Source of the DNA: Myxococcales bacterium
Lineage (GTDB): Bacteria > Myxococcota_A > Polyangia > Nannocystales > Nannocystaceae
Length of the DNA: 9,140 bases
Direction of reading: 5' to 3'
Assembly (NCBI GenBank): GCA_020431135.1
Contig: JAGQIT010000550.1
Location: 1 to 9,140 of the forward strand
Below, one piece after another: positions 1 to 6,542 of this stretch. The notes beneath the pieces were generated by a model. It did no database searches. It was not told the DNA's origin and worked only from the letters and a program-made list of their open reading frames with translations. The position numbers and the translations under genes are program-made. Numbering within the stretch: the stretch's first letter is position 1; each line of letters starts with the position of its first letter.

Positions 1-654
1 ATCGACGAGGACCGCCTCGGCCTCGGCGAGCAGGGCCTGGTGGTCGCGGCCGAAGCTGCTCTTTAAGTCAGGGTCCGAGATCAGCTCGTGGAGATGTGTG
101 AAGTCCTCGACCGCGTCGTCGACGAGGCCGCGGATCGCCGGCTCGAGGTCGCTCGGGAGCTCGGCGACGCCGCGATCGATCGACCGCGGCAGCGGGCTCG
201 CGCCGCCCTGGGCGGCGACGGCGAGGCGCTCGGCGAGGACGTGGCTGCCCGCCTTCTCCGCCTGCTCCGAGCGGAACTCGGCGTCCTGGCGCCGGTGGAG
301 GAGGAGGGTGTGGAGGGCCGTGAAGGCGAAGGCGCCGACGCCGAAGTAGAGGGCGAGCTGACCGCTGAGGTCGGCGTAGACCATGTAGAGGATCCCGCTG
401 ACGCTCGCCCAGCCGAGGAGCTTGCGCACGAGGGTCTCGCGGGTCGCGTTAAACATCGCCTGGATGATCAGGACGCCGAAGAAGATCGCGACGAAGGCGA
501 CGAAGCCGTGGAAGGCCCAGCTCAGGAACGAGAAGCCCGCGCTCAGCGCGGTGAGGGTCGCGCCGGCGAGGCCGAGGGCGAAGGAGTCCTTGAGCATCTG
601 GATCGCGAGGAGGCCCTCGCGGTCGATCTTCGCCGGTGTCGTCGTCTCGCTCAT
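1..654 (-). CDS. Four-helix membrane protein of unknown function, C-terminus cut by window edge
   Basis: Reading leftward from an ATG at 654, the frame stays open for 218 codons to the window edge, so the C-terminus is missing. The protein begins MSETTTPAKIDREG. Four hydrophobic stretches follow at about residues 24-47, 49-68, 79-97 and 99-119, joined by very short loops. A charged, helix-prone soluble part starts near residue 120 with HRRQDAEFRSEQAEKAG and continues beyond residue 200. There is no cleavable signal peptide; the first helix should act as the membrane anchor. Third codon positions are nearly all G or C, which supports real coding. I do not recognise the family. A compact four-helix membrane bundle with a cytoplasmic helical tail could be a membrane-organising or stress-related protein, but that is only a guess. 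It diverges from the desaturase and is not part of the tail operon. Confidence 0.75.
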   Translation of the reverse strand, partial: MSETTTPAKIDREGLLAIQMLKDSFALGLAGATLTALSAGFSFLSWAFHGFVAFVAIFFGVLIIQAMFNATRETLVRKLLGWASVSGILYMVYADLSGQLALYFGVGAFAFTALHTLLLHRRQDAEFRSEQAEKAGSHVLAERLAVAAQGGASPLPRSIDRGVAELPSDLEPAIRGLVDDAVEDFTHLHELISDPDLKSSFGRDHQALLAEAEAVLVD

Positions 655-673
655 CGCCGCCGGTGGAGGGTCG

Positions 674-679
674 AGTGTA
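674..679 (-). promoter_or_regulatory. Possible -10 element for the membrane-protein gene
   Basis: On the minus strand a TACACT hexamer lies 19 nt upstream of the ATG at 654, inside otherwise GC-saturated DNA. A transcript starting about 7 nt downstream would have a leader of only about 12 nt with no Shine-Dalgarno sequence. No convincing -35 hexamer is visible. It resembles the TACAAT facing the other way at 806-811; both are preceded by GC and followed by TC or TCG-type sequence. Confidence 0.3.
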
Positions 680-802
680 GCGCTTGGCCGCCGCGGCTTC
701 GCGGCCGAGGTCGCGCACGCGGATCGCGGCGGCCCCGGGCGATCGGCGGCGCCCTGGCGCGTGGGTGACCGCAGAGGCAGGCGCCGCGCGGGCGCGCGGA
801 GT

Positions 803-811
803 TGCTACAAT
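803..811 (+). promoter_or_regulatory. Extended -10 promoter, apparently driving a leaderless desaturase mRNA
   Basis: The sequence TGCTACAAT matches the extended -10 form TGnTAnnnT, with hexamer TACAAT at 806-811. No -35-like hexamer is visible at the usual spacing, which an extended -10 can offset. The hexamer ends 7 nt before the GTG at 819. Initiation would therefore fall at or next to the start codon, giving an mRNA with little or no leader. No Shine-Dalgarno sequence lies upstream of that GTG, in keeping with this. Confidence 0.5.
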
Positions 812-818
812 CCGCGGC

Positions 819-1826
819 GTGGACGCGCACGAGCCCGAGCCCGAGCCCGAGCCCGAGTCTCGGCGGCGCTTTCGACCGACCGACGTCCTCGGCAAGGACG
901 AGCTCCGGGCGCTCCTCCAGCGCTCCGATCTCCGCGGCCTCCTGGCGGTGGCGACGAGCTGGGCGCTGGTCGCCGTCGCCTTCGCGCTGGTCGTCCGCTG
1001 GCCCAACGTGTGGACCGTCGCGGCGGCGCTGCTGATCCTCGGCGGCCGCCACCTCGGCTTCGCGATCCTCATGCACGAGGCCGCCCACCGCACCCTCTGC
1101 CGCCGGCGCTGGCTCAACGACCTCGTCGGCCAGTGGCTGTGCGCCTACCCGGGCTGGCAGGACCTCCATCGCTACCGCGAGCACCACCTGCGCCACCACG
1201 CCCACACCGGCAGCGAGCGCGACCCGGACCTCGACCTCGTCCGCCCCTTCCCGGTGTCGCGGGCGTCGCTCGCCCGCAAGCTCCTCCGCGACCTCAGCGG
1301 GCTGACGGCGCTCCGCCGCGTGCTCGGCCTCGTGCTGATGGACCTCGGCTACATCGACTACACCGTGAGCGGGACCGTGCGGCGGATCCCGGGGGCGAGC
1401 GAGCGGCCGCTCCTCGACATCGTCGGCCTCGGCGTCCGCAACCTCCACGGCGTCGTCCTCAGCAACGCGGCGCTCTATGGGATCGTGGCGGCCTTCGGTC
1501 ACGGCGAGCTCTTCCTCCTGTGGGTCGCCGCGTGGGCGACGACCTTCAGCGCCTTCCTGCGGATCCGCTCGATCGCCGAGCACGCCTGCACGCCGGCTCC
1601 CGACGACCCGCTGGGGAACACGCGGACGGTGATCGCCTCGCCGCTCGCCCGCCTCCTCGTCGCCCCGCACCGCGTCAACTTCCACCTCGAGCACCACCTG
1701 CTGATGACCGTGCCCTTCTTCCGCCTGCCGGAGCTCCACCGCCGGCTCCTGGCGCGCGGTGTTCTCGACGACTCGCCGGTCGCGCGCGGCTATGTCGAGG
1801 TGCTCGACCTCGCGAGCCGCGGCTGA
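819..1826 (+). CDS. Fatty-acid desaturase (membrane di-iron, three histidine boxes)
   Basis: This 335-residue protein belongs to the membrane fatty-acid desaturase family (PF00487), which uses a di-iron centre, O2 and an electron donor to put double bonds into acyl chains. The three histidine boxes are visible: HEAAH at 86-90, HLRHH at 123-127 and HLEHH at 289-293. SIAEH at 251-255 supplies a further family histidine. Hydrophobic segments lie near 42-60, 64-85, 208-229 and 230-248, the usual hairpin pattern. I chose GTG at 819 because a -10 element lies 7 nt upstream. An upstream TTG at 684 would add 45 arginine/alanine-rich residues that look like translated promoter DNA and do not resemble the family. 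The N-terminus has a short Glu-Pro repeat. The exact substrate and regioselectivity cannot be read from the sequence; other oxygenases or hydroxylases of the superfamily are possible. Confidence 0.9.
   Translation: MDAHEPEPEPEPESRRRFRPTDVLGKDELRALLQRSDLRGLLAVATSWALVAVAFALVVRWPNVWTVAAALLILGGRHLGFAILMHEAAHRTLCRRRWLNDLVGQWLCAYPGWQDLHRYREHHLRHHAHTGSERDPDLDLVRPFPVSRASLARKLLRDLSGLTALRRVLGLVLMDLGYIDYTVSGTVRRIPGASERPLLDIVGLGVRNLHGVVLSNAALYGIVAAFGHGELFLLWVAAWATTFSAFLRIRSIAEHACTPAPDDPLGNTRTVIASPLARLLVAPHRVNFHLEHHLLMTVPFFRLPELHRRLLARGVLDDSPVARGYVEVLDLASRG
831..857 (+). repeat. GAGCCC hexanucleotide microsatellite in the desaturase N-terminus
   Basis: Four perfect copies of GAGCCC plus one further GAG encode an alternating Glu-Pro tract at residues 5-13 of the desaturase. 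The unit is six bases, so a change in copy number would keep the reading frame and only lengthen or shorten a disordered N-terminal tail. Confidence 0.85.
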
Positions 1827-1843
1827 CCCGTCGACGCCGCGGT

Positions 1844-1861
1844 GCCGACGTTCTCGTCGGC
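1844..1861. terminator. Perfect 7-bp hairpin between convergent genes
   Basis: GCCGACG, a TTCT loop and CGTCGGC form a perfect 7-bp stem with a four-base loop. It starts 17 nt after the desaturase stop codon and ends directly against a TGA read on the other strand at 1862-1864. Neither side has a T-tract, so it is not a textbook intrinsic terminator. Its place between two converging transcription units suggests a shared 3'-end hairpin for termination or mRNA protection. Confidence 0.5.
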
Positions 1862-2085
1862 TCAGCGCCCGCGCCTCCGGCGACCGGCGCTCGCCTCGGA
1901 TTGGCGCAGCATGCTCGCGGCGACGAGGCCGATGCCGTTGGCGAGATCCGACTGGGATGCGCGGCGAAGAGCGGGTCGTTGACCAGCTCCTGGGCGATCG
2001 GCGGCCGATAGGCGATCGGCCACGGCCCCGCGACGAGGACGTGGCGCTCCGCCGCGTGTCGCGGTGTGAGGCGCCCCGCCGACAC
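1862..2085 (-). pseudogene. Small coding trace at the operon end, apparently broken by a 1-base frameshift
   Basis: From a GTG at 2085 one frame reads 46 codons (HVLVAGPWPIAYRPPIAQEL is typical of it) with almost all third positions G or C. At about 1948 that bias collapses and passes to another frame, which reads DLANGIGLVAASML and ends at the TGA at 1862-1864. Restoring one G (CGG GAT for CGGAT) joins them into a protein of about 74 residues ending in a basic tail, RRRRGR. No Shine-Dalgarno sequence precedes the GTG, and the same frame runs back without interruption to the TAG of the upstream gene. It could therefore be a decayed last gene, a readthrough extension, an assembly error or chance coding-like DNA. 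I do not recognise the product. Confidence 0.35.
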
Positions 2086-2091
2086 GCGGCG
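2050..2091. repeat. Perfect 12-bp inverted repeat with 18-nt spacer
   Basis: CGCCGCGTGTCG at 2050-2061 is exactly complementary to CGACACGCGGCG at 2080-2091. In the minus-strand transcript this would fold into a very stable stem starting 33 nt after the TAG of the transthyretin-like gene. No U-tract follows. It may end or protect the main tail operon mRNA. It also covers the GTG at 2085, so it would hinder translation of the small coding trace downstream. A protein-binding palindrome is a weaker alternative. Confidence 0.6.
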
Positions 2092-2124
2092 CGGTGCCGC
2101 CGCGCCGGCGCTCGCGCGGGTGTC

Positions 2125-3048
2125 CTACGCGATCTCGATGTCGCGGTAGGTGACGGCCCCGAGGCGGGCGGCGGTCGGCGTCTCCTCGGCGAGGAGCACC
2201 TCGCCGTCGCGGCCGGTGACGCGGAGGTAGAGCGAGGCGGTCGCCGCCGTCCGCAGGATCGACAGGCGGGTGCGCAGGCGCTCGAGTTCGCTGGTCTCGT
2301 CGGTCGACAGCTCGCCGGCGGTGGCCCGCGGCTCGAGGGCGGCGATGCGGGTGCGCAGCTCGTCGACGGCGCCGGCGGCCGGCGGGATCTCGATGCGGCG
2401 GATCGCGGCGTAGCGCTCGAGGCCCTCGACGAGGCGCTCGCGATCGGGCTCGCGCAGGCGGCCGGCGCGGCCGAGGGCGTCGAGCTCGAGGAGCTCGCTG
2501 CGGAGCACCCGGACCTCCTCTGTCTCGCGGCTCGTCGGCTCGCGGCGGAGGTCGGTGAGGACCGGGGCGAGGCGCTCTGCCTCGTCGGTCGTCGCCTCGA
2601 CGGCGAGCCGCAGGAGGAAGTAGCCGTCCTTCATCGTCGTCGTCGCCTCGACGGGCTCGTCGCGGCCGTCGATCCGCTTGTGGAGGGCGATCGTCGCGCC
2701 GACGATCGGCGCCCGCGCGGCGTCCCAGAGGTGGCCGCAGAGGATCCACGCCTCGTCCTCGGGCTCCGGCTGCGGCCGCTGCGAGCGCGTCGACTCCATC
2801 CGCAGATCGGCGGCGAAGCGCACCGAGGTCGCCGCCCGGGCCTCGGCCTGGAGGACGCTCGGGTCGTCGTCGGCGTGGGTCTGGCGCAGGCGCGCGGCCT
2901 CGCGGCGGTAGACCGCGGCCTTGGCCTGGCGCAGCTCCGCGAGGAGCCCGAGCGAGGCGACGCGCTGGGCGTCGGCGGCGGGGAAGGCCGCCTCGAGGGT
3001 CTCGCTCACCTTGTCGGGGTGGACGGTGATCGTGCGGGTGTCAGCCAT
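2125..3048 (-). CDS. Tail-operon protein with a transthyretin-like beta domain split by a helical insert
   Basis: This 307-residue protein starts at ATG 3048, with GGAGAG at 3056-3061 seven bases upstream, and ends at TAG 2125. Residues 12-85 are helix-prone and charged. Residues 100-150 resemble the first half of a carboxypeptidase-regulatory or transthyretin-like beta sandwich: WILCGHLWDAARAPIVGATI, then TMKDGYFLLRL. About 115 residues rich in Leu, Arg and Glu follow (151-266), likely helical or coiled coil. The sandwich then seems to resume with SLYLRVTGRDGEVLL and YRDIEIA at 272-307. There is no signal peptide or membrane segment. It begins 33 nt after the beta-helix gene and looks co-transcribed. 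I infer a structural or adaptor role in the tail particle; no enzyme motif is visible. The domain call is from pattern only. Confidence 0.75.
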   Translation of the reverse strand: MADTRTITVHPDKVSETLEAAFPAADAQRVASLGLLAELRQAKAAVYRREAARLRQTHADDDPSVLQAEARAATSVRFAADLRMESTRSQRPQPEPEDEAWILCGHLWDAARAPIVGATIALHKRIDGRDEPVEATTTMKDGYFLLRLAVEATTDEAERLAPVLTDLRREPTSRETEEVRVLRSELLELDALGRAGRLREPDRERLVEGLERYAAIRRIEIPPAAGAVDELRTRIAALEPRATAGELSTDETSELERLRTRLSILRTAATASLYLRVTGRDGEVLLAEETPTAARLGAVTYRDIEIA

Positions 3049-3081
3049 GGTCTGTCTCTCCGTTCAGGTGTCGCGCGGCGA

Positions 3082-6000
3082 TCACTGCAGGAGGGTGAGG
3101 ACGGGGTCGAGGCGCTTGCAGGTGCCCGGCGCGATCGCCTCGACCGCCTCGATGTTGCTGGCGTCGACGACGGCGGCGCCGCGGATCAGCAGGCAGTGGG
3201 TGCTCTGGTTGAGGGTGGTGGTGTTGGCGAGGCCGAAGGTCACGCCCGAGAGGAAGGCGCTCGGAAGCGGCTCCTTGAGGCGGTTGTGGCACACGCGCAC
3301 CGACATGCCGACGGTCATCAGGTGGACCCAGACGATGTCTCCGTAGAGGGCGCAGCTCGCCTGGTTGCCGCTGACCTCGACGTCGTCGAGGGAGAAGATG
3401 CCGATCGCCGCGACGGCCGCCTCCTGGGCGCTGTCGCGGAGGTCGAGGAGCACCTGGTTGTCGGCGAAGAGGACGTCGCCGGTCGGGATCACGAGGAGGA
3501 GCGGCGGCGGCTTGGCGATCGCCAGCGACACCGGGGCGATGTTGCCGACGAGGGCCAGCGGCGTCGCCTCATTGACGGGCTGGCTGACCTCGCTCGGCTG
3601 GTCGCCGATGAGGACGAGCGGCGCCTGCGGGGCGGCGGCCGCCCGCGAGACCACGCGGCCGCGGCGGAGATCCGTGAAGGTCGCCTTGGGGCTGAGGAGC
3701 TCCGGCGACAGGCCGAGCGCGAGGATCTGGACGGCCGCGAAGATCATCCCCGCGCCGGGGCCGACGCCGAGCGTCGTCAGGTTGTTGTCGGTGACGAGCG
3801 CGGGGCCGAGGCTGTTGATCGTCAGCGCGCGGCCGACCGGGTGGGCGACCGTGTTCTCGCACACGCGGATCGCCGGCAGGCCGCGGCGCTCGAGGTCGAC
3901 GGCGAGCCACGACGCCGGCGCCTGGCCGGCGGCGACGTCGATGTCGAGGACCGGCGAGGTCGCCAGGGCGACGAAGATGCCGCCGCGGGCCCCCGGCTGC
4001 GGGGCGCCGGCGTCGGCGGTCCTCGGCCCGTTGTTGATGATGTGGTTGCGGCTCAGCTCGGCGCCCTCGACGTGGAGGACGTAGATCCCGCAGATCGGCT
4101 CGATGTGGCGGACGCCGTTGTCGACGATCCGGTTGCTGAGGATCCGCAGGTCCTCGACGTCGGCGAGGATGATCCCGCCGTAGCCCTGGCGCGTGAGCAT
4201 CTCCTGCCGGGTGTTGGCGAGCGGCCGCTGGAGGTTGCGGGCGATCGTGTTGCCGCGGATCTCGAGGTCGCAGACCGAGATGATCCCCTGCTGGATCGTC
4301 GGCAGGAACGCCCGCGCGGCGATCCCCGAGAAGCCCATGCCGGTGATCGTGTTGTCGACGATCTTGATCCGCGCGAGCGGCGGGCCGGCGATCGCGAAGG
4401 TGTCCTCGTCGGCGCTCGGCGGCGGCACCCACAGGATCCCCGGCGGGCACGGGTTCTCATCGGTCGGGATCGGCTCGAGGGGCAGGCGCGTGCCGACGAT
4501 GACCCCCTGGACGGTGATCCGCTCGAGGTGGCCGAGGGTGATCCCGTGGCCGCGGCCGCCGAGGATCGTGTTGCCGACGACGTCGACGTCCTGGCAGCCG
4601 CCGCGCAGCCACAGGCCGCCGAGGGCCGCCGACTGCACGGCGGGCCGCTCGAGGGCGAGGGCGCGGCTCACTCGCGGCGGCGTGCGCTCGCTCTGGAGAA
4701 CCTTGCCGGCGACGGTGATCTGGTTGCGGAGGATCTTGGCGCCGAGGGCCTCGACGACGACCGCTGGGTCGGTAGTCGCGGCGTCGCGGACGTTGACGAG
4801 GTTGTCGGTGATCCGCAGCTCGGTCGCCGCCTCGGCGTCGATCGCGGGGGCCCCGTTGCCGCCGATCATGCACTGGTCGACGACGCAGCGCGCCGACTTG
4901 CGGATGTGGATCGCCCGCTGGTCGTCGGCGGCGCGGAGGTTGAGGCCGCGCAGGGTGACCGCGAGGCTGTCACGGATCGTGAAGATCGGCGCCCGCGGGC
5001 CGCCGGCGATCCGCGTGTGCGGGCCGCAGCCGTGGATCGTCACGTAGCGCAGGCCGCTGATGTCGACGTTCTCCTGATACACGCCCGGGAGGACGCAGAT
5101 CTCGCCGCCCTCGCGCGGCAGGTGATCGACGGCCGCCTGGATCGACGTGAAGTCGCCGTGGCTGCGGACGCCGTCGCCGACGCGGAGGCGGCAGCAGGTC
5201 TGCTGGCGGGTGAGCGGCTGGAAGACCTGGCGGCAGTCGTCGATCTGGGCGACCTCGCCCTCCCAGCGGATCCGCGCGAGGGGGACGCGGACGCGGCGGA
5301 TCTCCTGCGGCGGCGCGTCGGTGAGGAGCGCCTGCGGGTTGGCGAGGCCGCCGGCGCGGACGGTGAAGGTCCAGCGATCGCCGGCGACGTAGGTCCGCGT
5401 CAGGTCGAACTCGAGGCGGATCCCGTCGCGGAGCCCGTTCGGCGTCGTGAGGCCGCTCGGGAAGTCGCTCAGCGGGCGGATCCCGTGCCAGATCCGGCAG
5501 GCCCGCGGCGCCCCGGCGACCGGCGGCGCGCCGAAGTAGTCCTGGAAAAAGGTCAGGGCGCCGTCGCTGGTCAGCGTCGCCTTGGCGCCGTAGACCACCT
5601 CCCAGCGCTCGGCGAGGGCGCAGTCGCGGTCGGTCACGGCGGCGCCGGAGCGCAGCGGCCTGGGCTCCAGGAGCTCGACGTAGACCTCGGTGAGGCCGGC
5701 GCGGAGGATCGCCTCGCGGCCGCCGCGGAGGACGAACTGGCCGCCCGCGTCGATCGCCCCGCGGCCGACGAGGCCGCCGCCGAGCGGGCTCCACTTGAGG
5801 TGCGGGCCGGCGCTCGCGTCGGTGAGCGCGGCGATCTCGATCAGGTAGAGGTTGTGCTCGAGGCCCGAGTAGCCGCCGTGGTCGACGACGGGGCAGTCGC
5901 CGCTGGTCGTCGTCGTCGGATCGAGGGTCGCGGTCAGGCGCCCGTGACCCGGGCCGGCGAGGTCGTCCTGGATCCGCCGGGCGACCTCCTCGCAGCTCTC

Positions 6001-6534
6001 GCCCGGGAGCGCGTCGGCGACGCGGAGCTGGAAGCAGGTGGCGACGCGCTCGGTCGTGTCGGGGCCGCCGAGGGCCGGCTCGATCAGCTCCTTGGGGACC
6101 TGGAAGCCGCTGACGGCGTCGCGCCAGACCTCGAGGAGAACGACCCACTGGGCGGCGATCGCGTCGATCGCGGTCGCGGCTGCGCCGGCGATCTTCGCCG
6201 CGGTCCGGGTGACGACGGCGCTGAGATCGGGCGGGTCGCCGACGAGGTTGACCAGGAGGCCGTCGGCCCAGGCGCGACCAGGCCGAAGGGTCACCTCGAG
6301 ATCAGCGCCGTCGGGCTTGACCGCCGTGACCTCGAAGGACTGGCGCTCGCTCGCCGGGACCGCGAGGACCAGCGCCCCGAAGGCGTCGCGGGCGGCCGTG
6401 TCCTGCCAGCGCAGCCCGAGGAGGGTCTGATCGTTGGTGTCCGCGTCGAGGAGAACGCGGCCTTGTTGGTGGAGGATCCCGGAGAAGTTGGTCCGGGGAT
6501 CGAAGCTCCAGCGGGAGAAGTCGCCGTACATCAT
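3082..6534 (-). CDS. DUF6519 and right-handed parallel beta-helix protein, probable tail-tip or fibre component
   Basis: The protein has about 1150 residues. Its N-terminus, MYGDFSRWSFDPRTNFSGIL then QQGRVLLDADTN, is the DUF6519 signature, followed by WVVLLEVWRDAV at 130-141 and ALGGPDTTER at 154-163, also typical of that family. From about 446 a beta-helix starts in the pectate-lyase-like manner: CCRLRVGDG, DFTSIQAAVDHLP, GGEICVLPGVY. About a dozen rungs of the form hydrophobic-x-x-N-x-I follow, for example VVGNTILGG, IVDNTITGM, IRGNTIARN, ILSNRIVDN and LSRNHIINN. Rungs thin out between 935 and 1020, where a Pro/Leu-rich stretch interrupts, and return near 1024-1085. There is no signal peptide, as expected for a particle part assembled in the cytosol. 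I infer a host-binding fibre, spike shell or glycan-binding part. No catalytic residues are certain. It follows the tail gene by 6 nt. Confidence 0.85.
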   Translation of the reverse strand: MMYGDFSRWSFDPRTNFSGILHQQGRVLLDADTNDQTLLGLRWQDTAARDAFGALVLAVPASERQSFEVTAVKPDGADLEVTLRPGRAWADGLLVNLVGDPPDLSAVVTRTAAKIAGAAATAIDAIAAQWVVLLEVWRDAVSGFQVPKELIEPALGGPDTTERVATCFQLRVADALPGESCEEVARRIQDDLAGPGHGRLTATLDPTTTTSGDCPVVDHGGYSGLEHNLYLIEIAALTDASAGPHLKWSPLGGGLVGRGAIDAGGQFVLRGGREAILRAGLTEVYVELLEPRPLRSGAAVTDRDCALAERWEVVYGAKATLTSDGALTFFQDYFGAPPVAGAPRACRIWHGIRPLSDFPSGLTTPNGLRDGIRLEFDLTRTYVAGDRWTFTVRAGGLANPQALLTDAPPQEIRRVRVPLARIRWEGEVAQIDDCRQVFQPLTRQQTCCRLRVGDGVRSHGDFTSIQAAVDHLPREGGEICVLPGVYQENVDISGLRYVTIHGCGPHTRIAGGPRAPIFTIRDSLAVTLRGLNLRAADDQRAIHIRKSARCVVDQCMIGGNGAPAIDAEAATELRITDNLVNVRDAATTDPAVVVEALGAKILRNQITVAGKVLQSERTPPRVSRALALERPAVQSAALGGLWLRGGCQDVDVVGNTILGGRGHGITLGHLERITVQGVIVGTRLPLEPIPTDENPCPPGILWVPPPSADEDTFAIAGPPLARIKIVDNTITGMGFSGIAARAFLPTIQQGIISVCDLEIRGNTIARNLQRPLANTRQEMLTRQGYGGIILADVEDLRILSNRIVDNGVRHIEPICGIYVLHVEGAELSRNHIINNGPRTADAGAPQPGARGGIFVALATSPVLDIDVAAGQAPASWLAVDLERRGLPAIRVCENTVAHPVGRALTINSLGPALVTDNNLTTLGVGPGAGMIFAAVQILALGLSPELLSPKATFTDLRRGRVVSRAAAAPQAPLVLIGDQPSEVSQPVNEATPLALVGNIAPVSLAIAKPPPLLLVIPTGDVLFADNQVLLDLRDSAQEAAVAAIGIFSLDDVEVSGNQASCALYGDIVWVHLMTVGMSVRVCHNRLKEPLPSAFLSGVTFGLANTTTLNQSTHCLLIRGAAVVDASNIEAVEAIAPGTCKRLDPVLTLLQ

Positions 6535-6536
6535 CG

Positions 6537-6542
6537 CACCTC
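6537..6542 (-). promoter_or_regulatory. Ribosome-binding site overlapping the upstream stop and bearing on start choice
   Basis: GAGGTG on the minus strand overlaps the TGA (6541-6543) of the tail-protein gene. It stands only 2 nt from the first ATG (6534) but 5 nt from the second (6531). The second ATG is the better spaced start and gives MYGDFSRW, the usual beginning of DUF6519 proteins. The arrangement suggests translational coupling with the upstream gene. Confidence 0.55.

Noticed and set aside
684..818. A TTG start that would lengthen the desaturase by 45 residues
   Set aside because: The extra residues are Arg/Ala-rich and unlike the family, there is no ribosome-binding site, and the -10 element lies inside this stretch just before a better GTG.
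422..2011. A plus-strand open frame of about 530 codons across the left part of the window
   Set aside because: It crosses the divergent promoter region and overlaps the desaturase in another frame. Its product is a Pro/Arg/Ala-rich translation without domain features.
1993..2020. Direct repeat of GGCGATCGGC, and frequent GATC and CGATCG words across the window
   Set aside because: These words arise from preferred Ile (ATC), Ala (GCC, GCG) and Asp/Arg codons in GC-rich coding DNA. The two copies here are too short and isolated to call a repeat element.
2086..2124. Readthrough of the TAG at 2125-2127 to extend the split-domain protein
   Set aside because: The frame stays open, but the final strand YRDIEIA is a natural domain end and nothing visible favours stop-codon readthrough. 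It remains only a minor alternative for the small coding trace.
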